A DNA stretch of 64,000 nucleotides from positions 1 to 64,000 of the forward strand of contig DAMBQR010000019.1 of NCBI GenBank assembly GCA_032055545.1, given 5' to 3'. The notes beneath the pieces were generated by a model. The model was not told the DNA's origin and made no database searches. It saw nothing but the letters and a program-made list of their open reading frames with translations. Origin of the DNA: Pseudescherichia sp032055545 (lineage in GTDB: Bacteria; Pseudomonadota; Gammaproteobacteria; Enterobacterales; Enterobacteriaceae). A program made the position numbers and the translations under genes. Below are positions 26,288 through 35,077 of this stretch, one piece after another. Within the stretch, counting starts at the first letter, position 1. Each line of letters begins with the position of its first letter.

Positions 26288-27317
26288 ATGGCTGCATTGA
26301 CTCCCAATAGAATTATAAACATAGAGATTTTAAGGTCTTTGGCCATCATCTCTGTGATCCTTATACATATGTCCATGGGGTATTTTTTATGACTCAAACC
26401 TCATGAAAAATGATAGCTTTGCCTGGATGGTGAACAATGCCTACTACTCTCTTACAAGATTTTGTGTTCCGATTTTCTTTATCATAGCCGCTTATATTTC
26501 TTATAAAAATATAACTTCCTCCTCTTGGGTGGATAAAATAAAAAGGATAGCCATACCTTATTTATTTTGGTCTATTATTTATTATTTGCAGAGTGGTGGC
26601 AGTATTGTTGATCTCATAACTAAAGTCCTTACAAGTAACACATCGTTCCATCTTTGGTTTCTGCCTCCATTCCTGGGATTTGTTTTACTTCTACCCGCAG
26701 TAAAAAAGATATTTAGCTCCGTGTATGATGTAAAACAATTCAGGTATCTTTTTGTGCTCTTGTTTATCTTTTCAATTATCATTCCTTCAGTTATATTTTT
26801 CATGAATAACTTTTACGGAGGATATGATTTCCTGTATGGCCTTGGTAACTTTGGGCTTACAATTCCAGGCTTAATGCTATATGCATTTTCCTTTCCTTAC
26901 ATGCACAAAAAAGTTAAGCCGGGCAGATGGTTATTGATTTATACTTTAATTATTGCGCTAAACCTGCTGCTAAACATTCTGGCATCTAAAAACCAAAACT
27001 CGCCAAATGAGTTTTTTTATGGGTACTCATCAGCATTAGTCTTTGTTTCATCTTTTATATTTTTTAATGCTGTCATGTCCATTGATTTTTCATTTTTACC
27101 AAAATGGTCTGCATCATTGATATATAAAATCGGAGGGTGCTCTTTTGGCATGTATCTGGTACATTGGTTGGTTTATATTTTGCTTGATCGATACGGCTTA
27201 GTTTTTCATGGGCGAGCTATTATTCACCCGATTGCAAACTCAATTATTATATTTTTAATTTCATTTATCCTTATCTATCTAGCCAGGAAGTTTAGATCAT
27301 TAAGGTACTTATGCTAA
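26288..27317 (+). pseudogene. membrane acyltransferase (acyltransferase-3 family), frameshifted in a T6 tract
   Basis: Acyltransferase-3 proteins add acetyl groups to surface sugars. The N-terminus RIINIEILRSLAIISVILIHMSMG, with the catalytic-type His in the first helix, is in one frame and ends at TGA after a run of six T near 26383-26388. Reading one T fewer continues as YFYDSNLMKNDSFAW and on through about nine more helices to 27317. So the gene is whole except for one extra T. It could be dead, phase-variable or a read error. The start is ATG 26288 or, better spaced from AAAGGA, TTG 26297. Strongly AT-rich. Confidence 0.8.
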
Positions 27318-28337
27318 AATTATTCAGCATATATTGAGATACCATGAAATCTCAATTGTAAATGATTTTATGCGAGTATAAGTGTGGGGGGGGACCCCCT
27401 TTTCTTTATTTATGAAAAATAATTTCAACAGCACATGCCAACTGCATTTTGCTGCCACAGGCTGCGGCCTGCCGGGCACGTTGCGCTGCTTTGCGTTCTG
27501 CTGCTGCCTTTGGAATCAAAACTCCTTGCCCGGCGCTGCGACTAGCAGTCTCTTAATTTCTGCCTCTGCATCTGCATCAGTGCGCAGGATTGTTCTAAGA
27601 GAACCATGGCTACAGTCGCTATTTAACAGGCGATTCATGGCGGCAATGAGACCATCCTGAATTACCGAAGAGTTGAGCTGTTCGGAATTACTAAACGACT
27701 GAAGCATGACTGCCATGAGGATGCCTACTCGCACAGTCAACTCTGCAAACTCATTGGTAGCCAAAACCTCTTCCACTTAGTTCAAGATTGCCATTACCTC
27801 ATCCGGCACCGCGACGGCCTGTACTGGTAAATCAAATCAGGATCTGCGCATGGTTCATTAATGTGATATGGATTCAGAACGGGCTGCGCTGGCGGTTGGG
27901 CATATACCGGCTGCATCTTGTAATGCGTCAATGGATTTGCATGCTCAATGGTGTATACCATAATCCATTTGCTAGACATTTCTCGATTACTGACAAAGCG
28001 ATAGTCCGCAGCCGCTTCCAGCTCTTTGCGCAGTGCAAACAAGCTCCGCTTCCGTAAATAGCGTAATAACGCGGTCACCATATCCAATTAATCCTTTTAC
28101 TTTCAAATCTTCTTCACATCCGAAAATAAGCCATGAGTGACTCTTGCAAGGATCTACCCGGTGAGCCAAGTGTTTAATATCTTCACCTTTTTGCATTTTC
28201 ATACCCTGGCCTACATTCTTCCGACCAAGATGCAGATCGAAATCCTTTCTCGTATCGTTAACTGCCACTACGCACCGCGAGCATCAACTATTTCCGGATT
28301 GCCGCTAAGCGGGTAATTAATCCTATGCGCGTCCATC
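27318..28337. other. decayed prophage segment without recognisable intact genes
   Basis: About 1 kb between the acyltransferase and integrase. Minus-strand frames at 27516-27776 (86 aa, helical), 27794-28087 and 27987-28268 look like pieces of phage early genes; the last contains DLHLGRKNVGQGMKMQKGED and VKGLIGYGDRVITLFTEAEL, which read like real protein, but I cannot name them and they overlap each other in different frames. Likely broken. Confidence 0.5.
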
Positions 28338-29290
28338 CGTTTTGCAATAAAGACCGGCACATTTAACTACGCAGCACAGTTCCCGAACTCTCAGAACCTC
28401 AGGCGCTTTGGCGCAGAGAGCAAAGAGATAACAGTAGCTGATCTGGCTGTTAAATGGCTTGACCTGAAGGCTATGGAGATTACCAATAATGCGATGGGGA
28501 GGTATCGCTCGATAATCAGGAATATGCTGCCGAGAGCGGATATATCGCTTCAAGCCCGTTTGGTGGAATCTCACCACTGAAGAAATCGCGTGTCGAACCC
28601 GATCCGCTTACGCGTGACGAGTTTACAAGGCTGATAGATGCATGCAGGCATCAGCAGCTAAAAAACATGTGGTCTCTGGCGGTTTATACAGGACTGAGGC
28701 ACGGAGAACTTGTATCCCTTGCATAGGAAGATATCGATCTTAAAGCAGGTACACTTACGGTGAGACGCAACCATACTCTGACGAAAGAGTTTACGTTGCC
28801 AAAAACTGATGCAGGCACAGATCGCGTGATATTCCTGATACAGCCGGCGATAGACGTTCTACGGAGTCAGGCGGAAATTACCAGACTGGGTAAGCAGTAT
28901 CAGGTTGAGGTGAAACTCAGGGAGTACGGCAGAAAAGATATTCACCCATGCACGTTTGTGTTTAATCCACAGATGGTGACGCGTAACAGCCTGGCAGGGC
29001 ATCATTACGCGGTAGGGTCGGTTAATCAGATCTGGGAAACAGCAATGAAGCGTGCAGGCCTAAGATACAGGAAAGCGTATCAGTCCCGCCACACTTACGC
29101 ATGCTGGTCTCTGTCTGCCGGTGCCAACCCGAACTTCATCGCCACGCAGATGGGTCACTCAAATGCTGAGATGGTTTACCGGGTTTACGGGAAATGGATG
29201 TCTGATAATAATCAGGAACAGATCGCGATCCTGAACCAGAAATTATCGGAGTTTGCCCCACCCATGCCCCAGGCCATAGGATCCTTTTAG
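28338..29290 (+). pseudogene. int: phage integrase (tyrosine recombinase), broken
   Basis: Core-binding domain reads KTGTFNYAAQFPNSQNLRRFG and LAVKWLDLKAMEITNNAMGR. A frameshift lies near 28540-28570, after which PLTRDEFTRLIDACRHQ and AVYTGLRHGEL (catalytic Arg) follow, then a TAG at 28724-28726 where the family has a codon for Trp (LA-stop-EDIDL). The rest is open: SRHTYACW (box II H-x-x-R region) and GHSNAEMVYRVYGKWM (catalytic Tyr), ending FAPPMPQ. The N-terminal end is also missing. It stops 33 nt before the attR core, the usual P22-type placement. Confidence 0.88.
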
Positions 29291-29322
29291 TTATTCTTTT
29301 ACAGGTCAATAAATTAGGGCTG

Positions 29323-29335
29323 CTACACCTGCATG
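29323..29335. repeat. attR core, coincident with the fliE stop
   Basis: CTACACCTGCATG; on the minus strand ATG CAG GTG TAG, the last three fliE codons and stop. Integration here leaves fliE whole. Confidence 0.8.
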
Positions 29336-29634
29336 CTCATCACATCCTGATACGCCGTCACCAGCTTATTACGCACCTGGATCCCCATCTGTAACGACAC
29401 GGATGATTTCTGCAGATCGGTCATCACGTCGTTCAGGGCAACGCCCGGCTCACCCAGCGTAAATTTCTCAGCCTGCGTACGCGCAGCGTTCTGCGTATCG
29501 CTGATGCGATCCAGCGCGGCGTGCAGCTGGCCCGCGAAGCTAACGGTGGACTCGGCGCCAACGCTCTGGTTTTTTGCCACGCCGGCCGTGGCCTGCAGCT
29601 GACTGATGACGCCTTCAATCCCCTGAATGGACAT
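29323..29634 (-). CDS. fliE: flagellar hook-basal body protein FliE
   Basis: FliE joins the MS ring to the proximal rod and is an early export substrate. The protein is 103 aa (E. coli 104) and keeps SIQGIEGVISQLQATA, SFAGQLHAALDRISDTQ, KFTLGEPGVALNDVM and the C-terminal VMSMQV. The ATG at 29634 has AGGGG 8 nt upstream; the longer open frame starting at 29775 lacks support. Divergent from fliF. Its last 13 bases serve as the prophage attachment core. Confidence 0.95.
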   Translation of the reverse strand: MSIQGIEGVISQLQATAGVAKNQSVGAESTVSFAGQLHAALDRISDTQNAARTQAEKFTLGEPGVALNDVMTDLQKSSVSLQMGIQVRNKLVTAYQDVMSMQV

Positions 29635-29862
29635 GATTTTACCCCTACATGATTTGACTGGCGACGAGATTACCAGCTTGTCAATAAGATGAAGGCGGTA
29701 AATAGCGACAAAAAACCAGGTTATTTGAGCCATAGAAAATCGCGATTCATCAAATAATGGCGGGGCCATCAACATGGAACTTTTGTCGTGTTTGCCGACC
29801 CGGGAGTCCGTTTTGCTTCATTACACGAATAATGCCGTCCACCCAGAGCCAAGAGGTGCGGA

Positions 29863-31548
29863 ATGAGTGCGACAGCAACCGCATCACAGAATAAATCTCT
29901 CGAGTGGATGAACCGCCTGCGCGCGAACCCCAGAATCCCCCTGCTCATTGCCGGTGCCGCCGCCATTGCCATTATCGTTGCCATGGTGCTGTGGGCCAAA
30001 CAGCCGGACTACCGCGTCCTCTATAGCAACGTCTCCGATCAGGACGGCGGGGCGATTGTTACCCAGCTCACGCAGATGAACATCCCCTACCGCTTCTCTG
30101 AGACCGGCGGCGCGATTGAAGTGCCTGCGGATAAGGTGCATGAGCTGCGTCTGCGCCTGGCCCAGCTGGGGCTGCCAAAAGGCGGCGCGGTGGGCTTTGA
30201 GCTGCTGGACCAGGAGAAGTTTGGTATCAGCCAGTTCAGCGAGCAGGTCAACTACCAGCGTGCGCTGGAGGGTGAACTGGCCCGCACTATCGAAACGCTG
30301 GGGCCGGTAAAATCAGCGCGCGTTCACCTGGCGATGCCTAAGCCGTCGCTCTTTGTCCGCGAACAGAAATCGCCGTCGGCCTCCGTTACCGTTAACCTCG
30401 CGCCGGGCCGCGCCATGGACGAGGGCCAGATCAGCGCCGTGGTCCATTTAGTCTCCAGCGCCGTGGCTGGCCTGCCGCCGGGTAACGTCACCCTGGTTGA
30501 CCAGAGCGGTCGCCTGCTGACCCAGTCCAACACCAGCGGTCGCGATCTCAACGACGCCCAGCTGAAGTATGCCGCCGACGTTGAGGGCCGCGTGCAGCGC
30601 CGCATTGAGGCGATCCTCTCCCCTATCGTTGGCAATGGCAACGTCCATGCTCAGGTTAACGCTCAGATCGACTTTGATAATAAAGAGCAGACCGAAGAGC
30701 AGTATCACCCCAACGGCAACCCGTCCGAGGCGGTGATGCGCTCCCGTCAGCTGAACGAAAGCGAGCAGGTGGGCGGTCCCTATCCGGGCGGCGTGCCGGG
30801 TGCGCTCTCTAACCAGCCGGCGCCGGCCAATAACGCGCCGATTACCGCGAATAATCCGCAGAACGGCCAGCAGAACCAGAATGCGCAGCAGACCACCACC
30901 AGCACGGCAAACAGCGGCGGTCCGCGTAATACGCAGCGCAACGAAACCACTAACTACGAAGTCGATCGCACCATTCGCCACACAAAAATGAACGTGGGCG
31001 ACGTGCAGCGCCTCTCCGTTGCCGTGGTAGTGAACTATCGCACCCTGGCCGATGGCAAACCGCTGCCGTTGACCGCCGATCAGCTCAAGCAGATTGAGGA
31101 TCTGACCCGCGAAGCGATGGGCTTCTCCCAGCAGCGCGGCGATACCCTGAACGTGGTGAACTCCCAGTTCAACGCCACCGATGAGAGCGCAGGCGAGCTG
31201 CCGTTCTGGCAACAGCAGGCCTTTATCGATCAGCTGTTGGCTGCGGGACGTTGGCTGCTGGTGCTGATTGTTGCCTGGATCCTGTGGCGTAAGGCCGTCC
31301 GTCCGCAGCTGGTACGTCGCGAAGAGGAGCGTAAAGCGCTGCTTGAAAACGCGCAGACGCGCCAGATGCCGGAAGAGGAAGCGGTGGAGGTTCGCCTCAG
31401 CAAAGACGAGCAGACCCAGCAGCGCCGTGCTAACCAGCGTATGAGCGCCGAGGTGATGAGCCAGCGTATTCGCGAAATGTCAGATAACGATCCGCGCGTT
31501 GTGGCGCTGGTCATCCGCCAGTGGATGAGTGGTGAAGAGCATGAGTAA
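29863..31548 (+). CDS. fliF: flagellar MS-ring protein FliF
   Basis: FliF forms the MS ring in the inner membrane, the base on which the motor and export gate assemble. Two membrane helices (near residues 27-47 and 448-468, LLVLIVAWILW) bracket the periplasmic ring-building motifs (RVLYSNVSDQDGGAIV, VSSAVAGLPPGNVTLVDQSG). A low-complexity Asn/Gln/Pro linker lies near 310-365. The C-terminal FliG-binding tail ends NDPRVVALVIRQWMSGEE. 561 aa (E. coli 552). First gene of fliFGHIJK. Confidence 0.96.
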   Translation: MSATATASQNKSLEWMNRLRANPRIPLLIAGAAAIAIIVAMVLWAKQPDYRVLYSNVSDQDGGAIVTQLTQMNIPYRFSETGGAIEVPADKVHELRLRLAQLGLPKGGAVGFELLDQEKFGISQFSEQVNYQRALEGELARTIETLGPVKSARVHLAMPKPSLFVREQKSPSASVTVNLAPGRAMDEGQISAVVHLVSSAVAGLPPGNVTLVDQSGRLLTQSNTSGRDLNDAQLKYAADVEGRVQRRIEAILSPIVGNGNVHAQVNAQIDFDNKEQTEEQYHPNGNPSEAVMRSRQLNESEQVGGPYPGGVPGALSNQPAPANNAPITANNPQNGQQNQNAQQTTTSTANSGGPRNTQRNETTNYEVDRTIRHTKMNVGDVQRLSVAVVVNYRTLADGKPLPLTADQLKQIEDLTREAMGFSQQRGDTLNVVNSQFNATDESAGELPFWQQQAFIDQLLAAGRWLLVLIVAWILWRKAVRPQLVRREEERKALLENAQTRQMPEEEAVEVRLSKDEQTQQRRANQRMSAEVMSQRIREMSDNDPRVVALVIRQWMSGEEHE

Positions 31549-32536
31549 CCTTACCGGAACCGAAAAGAGCGTCATCCTGCTGATGACCATTGGTGAAGAC
31601 CGCGCGGCGGAGGTGTTTAAGCACCTCTCCCAGCGTGAGGTCCAGCACCTGAGTACCGCCATGGCCGGCGTGCGCCAGATCTCCAACAAGCAGCTGACCG
31701 ACGTTCTGCAGGAGTTCGAGCAGGAGGCGGAACAGTTCGCTGCGCTCAATATCAACGCCAACGACTACCTGCGCTCGGTGCTGGTGAAGGCGCTGGGCGA
31801 AGAGCGCGCGGCCAGCCTGCTGGAAGATATTCTCGAGACCCGCGATACCTCCAGCGGCATCGAGACGCTCAACTTTATGGAGCCGCAGACCGCCGCCGAT
31901 CTTATCCGCGACGAGCATCCGCAGATCATCGCCACCATCCTTGTGCATCTCAAGCGCGGTCAGGCGGCGGATATTCTTGCCCTCTTCGATGAGCGTCTGC
32001 GTCATGACGTGATGCTGCGTATCGCCACCTTCGGCGGCGTCCAGCCGGCGGCGCTGGCGGAGCTGACCGAGGTGCTGAACAGCCTGCTCGACGGCCAGAA
32101 CCTCAAGCGCAGCAAAATGGGCGGCGTGAGAACGGCGGCAGAGATCATCAACCTGATGAAGACCCAGCAGGAAGAGGCCGTTATTACCGCGGTGCGCGAA
32201 TTTGACGGCGAGCTGGCGCAGAAAATTATCGACGAGATGTTCCTGTTCGAAAACCTCTCCGAGGTGGACGACCGCAGCATCCAGCGCCTGCTGCAGGAAG
32301 TGGATTCCGAATCCCTGCTTATCGCGCTCAAAGGCTCCGAACAGCCGCTGCGCGAGAAGTTCCTGCGCAACATGTCCCAGCGTGCGGCAGATATCCTGCG
32401 CGACGACCTTGCCAACCGCGGGCCGGTGCGTCTCTCCCAGGTGGAGAACGAACAGAAAGCCATTCTGCTTATCGTTCGTCGTCTGGCCGAGACCGGCGAG
32501 ATGGTAATTGGCAGCGGCGAGGACACCTATGTCTAA
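31541..32536 (+). CDS. fliG: flagellar motor switch protein FliG
   Basis: FliG sits on the MS ring and turns stator force into rotation. The N domain begins SNLTGTEKSVILLMTIGED. The middle EHPQI motif is in DEHPQIIATILVHL, and the C-terminal charged torque helix is in IIDEMFLFENL and PLREKFLRNMS. 331 aa, equal to E. coli and nearly identical in motifs. The ATG at 31541 overlaps the fliF end by 8 nt. Confidence 0.97.
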   Translation: MSNLTGTEKSVILLMTIGEDRAAEVFKHLSQREVQHLSTAMAGVRQISNKQLTDVLQEFEQEAEQFAALNINANDYLRSVLVKALGEERAASLLEDILETRDTSSGIETLNFMEPQTAADLIRDEHPQIIATILVHLKRGQAADILALFDERLRHDVMLRIATFGGVQPAALAELTEVLNSLLDGQNLKRSKMGGVRTAAEIINLMKTQQEEAVITAVREFDGELAQKIIDEMFLFENLSEVDDRSIQRLLQEVDSESLLIALKGSEQPLREKFLRNMSQRAADILRDDLANRGPVRLSQVENEQKAILLIVRRLAETGEMVIGSGEDTYV

Positions 32537-33239
32537 CGAACTGCCGTGGAAAATCTGGACGCCGGACGATTTGGCGATGCCGGTAAGCGAGTTCGTTCCG
32601 GCGGCGACGCCGGAGAGCGATGACGCTTCCCCGGAGAGCGAAGAGATCGTGTTAACCGACGAGCAGAAGCAACAGCAGCAGCTGGCGCAGCTGCAGATCC
32701 AGGCCCACGAGCAGGGATACAGCGCCGGCCTTGCCGAAGGTCGGCAGACCGGGCACGGCCAGGGGTATCAGGAGGGGCTGGCCCAGGGCCTTGAACAGGG
32801 TCTGGCCCAGGCCCAGCAGCAGCAGGCGCCCGTCCATGCCCGAATGCAGCAGCTGGCGAGCGAGTTTCAGCACAGCCTTGACGCGCTGGACAGCGTTATC
32901 GCCTCCCGCCTGATGCAGATGGCACTGGAAGCGGCACGCCAGATCATTGGCCAGACGCCGAGCGTGGATAATACCGCCCTGATCAAACAGATCCAGCAGC
33001 TGCTCCAGCAGGAGCCGCTGTTTAACGGCAAGCCGCAGCTGCGCGTGCATCCGGACGATCTTCAGCGTGTGGAAGATATGCTGGGGGCGACGCTGAGCCT
33101 GCACGGCTGGCGTCTGCGTGGCGATCCGACCCTTCATCCGGGCGGATGTAAAGTCTCGGCCGACGAGGGCGATCTGGATGCCAGCGTCGCCACCCGCTGG
33201 CAGGAACTGTGCCGCCTGGCCGCGCCAGGAGTGCTCTGA
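32529..33239 (+). CDS. fliH: flagellar export ATPase regulator FliH
   Basis: FliH is the peripheral stalk of the export ATPase; it binds FliI and tethers it to FliN. It begins SNELPWKIWTPDDLA, which includes the conserved Trp pair that contacts FliN/FlhA. A glycine-rich heptad-like GxxxG stretch follows (YSAGLAEGRQTGHGQGYQEG), then the C-terminal GRGDPTLHPGG-like region (LRGDPTLHPGGCKVSADEG). 236 aa (E. coli 228). The ATG at 32529 overlaps fliG by 8 nt. Confidence 0.95.
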   Translation: MSNELPWKIWTPDDLAMPVSEFVPAATPESDDASPESEEIVLTDEQKQQQQLAQLQIQAHEQGYSAGLAEGRQTGHGQGYQEGLAQGLEQGLAQAQQQQAPVHARMQQLASEFQHSLDALDSVIASRLMQMALEAARQIIGQTPSVDNTALIKQIQQLLQQEPLFNGKPQLRVHPDDLQRVEDMLGATLSLHGWRLRGDPTLHPGGCKVSADEGDLDASVATRWQELCRLAAPGVL

Positions 33240-34609
33240 TGACCGCGCGCCTGACCCGCTGGCTCTCCACGCTGGACAACTTTGAGAATAAGATGACGCA
33301 GCTGCCGGCAGTCCGCCGCTACGGGCGGCTGACCCGTGCGACCGGCCTGGTGCTGGAGGCAACCGGCCTTCAGCTGCCGCTGGGGGCAACCTGCGTTATT
33401 GAGCGTCAGGAAAACGGCGAGACGCGGGAAGTAGAGAGCGAAGTGGTGGGCTTTAATGGCCAGCGCCTCTTTCTGATGCCGCTGGAAGAGGTGGAAGGCA
33501 TCCTGCCCGGCGCGCGCGTTTACGCCCGCAGCGCCAGCGCCGACGGCCTGCACAGCGGAAAACAGCTGCCGTTAGGCCCTGCGCTGCTGGGCCGAGTACT
33601 CGACGGCGGCGGCAAACCGCTGGACGGCCTCCCCTCCCCTGACACCACCGAAACCGGGGCGCTGATCACGCAGCCGTTTAACCCATTGCAGCGTACCCCC
33701 ATCGAGCACGTGCTCGATACCGGCGTGCGGCCGATCAACGCCCTGTTAACCGTGGGGCGCGGCCAGCGTATGGGCCTGTTTGCCGGCTCCGGCGTCGGTA
33801 AGAGCGTGCTGCTGGGAATGATGGCGCGCTACACCCAGGCCGACGTCATTGTCGTTGGGCTGATTGGCGAACGTGGCCGTGAAGTAAAAGATTTTATCGA
33901 AAACATTTTAGGCGCAGAGGGTCGTGCCCGGTCGGTGGTGATCGCCGCCCCGGCGGACGTCTCGCCGCTGCTGCGTATGCAGGGCGCGGCCTACGCCACG
34001 CGCATTGCAGAAGATTTCCGCGATCGTGGCCAGCACGTGCTGCTAATTATGGACTCTTTAACCCGTTATGCGATGGCCCAGCGTGAGATCGCTCTGGCCA
34101 TCGGCGAGCCGCCGGCGACCAAGGGCTACCCGCCCTCGGTATTCGCCAAGCTGCCCGCCCTGGTGGAGCGCGCCGGTAACGGCACCCACGGTGGCGGATC
34201 GATTACCGCCTTCTATACCGTGCTGACCGAAGGCGATGACCAGCAGGATCCTATCGCCGACTCCGCCCGTGCCATCCTCGATGGCCACATTGTGCTGTCG
34301 CGGCGGCTGGCGGAAGCGGGCCACTATCCGGCTATCGATATTGAAGCCTCTATTAGCCGAGCCATGACCGCGTTAATTAGCGAGCAGCACTACGCCAGGG
34401 TGCGACATTTTAAACAGCTGCTCTCCAGCTTCCAGCGCAACCGCGATCTGGTCAGCGTGGGCGCCTATGCCCGGGGCAGCGATCCGATGCTGGATAAAGC
34501 CATTGCCCTGTGGCCGCAGCTGGAAGCCTATCTCCAGCAGGGTATTTTTGAACGCGCCGGATGGGAAGAGTCCATCCAGGGCTTAGAACTTATTTTCCCG
34601 ACGGTGTAA
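33239..34609 (+). CDS. fliI: flagellum-specific ATPase FliI
   Basis: Hexameric ATPase, homologous to F1-beta, that drives substrate unfolding at the export gate. Walker A GSGVGKS is near residue 183, Walker B in HVLLIMDSLTRYA, and the type III secretion ATPase signature PPATKGYPPSVFAKLP follows. 456 aa (E. coli 457). The ATG overlaps the fliH stop (TGATG); the frame extends 10 codons upstream inside fliH without support. Confidence 0.97.
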   Translation: MTARLTRWLSTLDNFENKMTQLPAVRRYGRLTRATGLVLEATGLQLPLGATCVIERQENGETREVESEVVGFNGQRLFLMPLEEVEGILPGARVYARSASADGLHSGKQLPLGPALLGRVLDGGGKPLDGLPSPDTTETGALITQPFNPLQRTPIEHVLDTGVRPINALLTVGRGQRMGLFAGSGVGKSVLLGMMARYTQADVIVVGLIGERGREVKDFIENILGAEGRARSVVIAAPADVSPLLRMQGAAYATRIAEDFRDRGQHVLLIMDSLTRYAMAQREIALAIGEPPATKGYPPSVFAKLPALVERAGNGTHGGGSITAFYTVLTEGDDQQDPIADSARAILDGHIVLSRRLAEAGHYPAIDIEASISRAMTALISEQHYARVRHFKQLLSSFQRNRDLVSVGAYARGSDPMLDKAIALWPQLEAYLQQGIFERAGWEESIQGLELIFPTV

Positions 34610-34633
34610 CAGAAGAGTGGGAGGGCGACGATC

Positions 34634-35077
34634 GTGACGCAGAATAGCGCATTAACGACGCTAAAGGATCTGGCTGAAAAAGCGGTGGATGACGCAGCGA
34701 TACGCCTCGGTGAGATGCGCCGGGGATGCCAGCAGGCGGAAGAGCAGCTCAAGATGCTGATGGATTATCAGAACGAGTACCGCAATAACCTCAACATGGA
34801 TATGACCCAGGGCATCGGCAGCCAGCGCTGGCAGAACTACCAGCAGTTTATCTCCACGCTGGAGAAAGCTATCGAGCAGCACCGCCAGCAGCTGATGCAG
34901 TGGACCACAAAAGTCGAACAGGCGCTGAATGCCTGGCGAGAGAAGAAACAACGTTTGCAGGCGTGGCAAACCCTGCAGGATCGGCAGACCACTGCCGCCC
35001 TGCTGGCAGAGAACCGCCTCGATCAGAAAAAAATGGATGAGTTCGCCCAGCGCGCTTCAATGAGGAAACCAGAGTGA
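34634..35077 (+). CDS. fliJ: flagellar export chaperone FliJ
   Basis: FliJ is a gamma-subunit-like coiled coil that inserts in the FliI ring and recycles chaperones. 147 aa, the same as E. coli, wholly helical and charged (TLKDLAEKAVDDAA, MRRGCQQAEEQLKML, ENRLDQKKMDEFAQRA). It starts with GTG at 34634; no better ATG exists in the family position. It ends in GTGA, overlapping the fliK start by 4 nt. Confidence 0.95.
   Translation: MTQNSALTTLKDLAEKAVDDAAIRLGEMRRGCQQAEEQLKMLMDYQNEYRNNLNMDMTQGIGSQRWQNYQQFISTLEKAIEQHRQQLMQWTTKVEQALNAWREKKQRLQAWQTLQDRQTTAALLAENRLDQKKMDEFAQRASMRKPE

Larger units (their letters stand above)
21253..29335. mobile_element. decayed P22/lambda-type prophage integrated in the 3' end of fliE
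   Basis: Bounded by a 13-bp direct repeat CTACACCTGCATG that equals the last codons and stop of fliE. Order is attL - gtrA-gtrB-gtr (+) - ninG/ninB remnants (-) - acyltransferase (+, frameshifted) - decayed segment - integrase (+, broken) - attR. This is a P22-like map with gtr and int at opposite ends. The immunity, replication, lysis and structural genes are absent, and int, ninB and ninG carry stops or frameshifts, so it cannot excise on its own. About 8 kb remain. Overall it is AT-richer than its surroundings. Confidence 0.9.

Noticed and set aside
27384..27400. G8 tract followed by C5 as a phase-variation site
   Set aside because: It follows the acyltransferase stop and lies in no credible gene.
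30448..31212. Minus-strand open frame opposite fliF
   Set aside because: Shadow of fliF; no motif.
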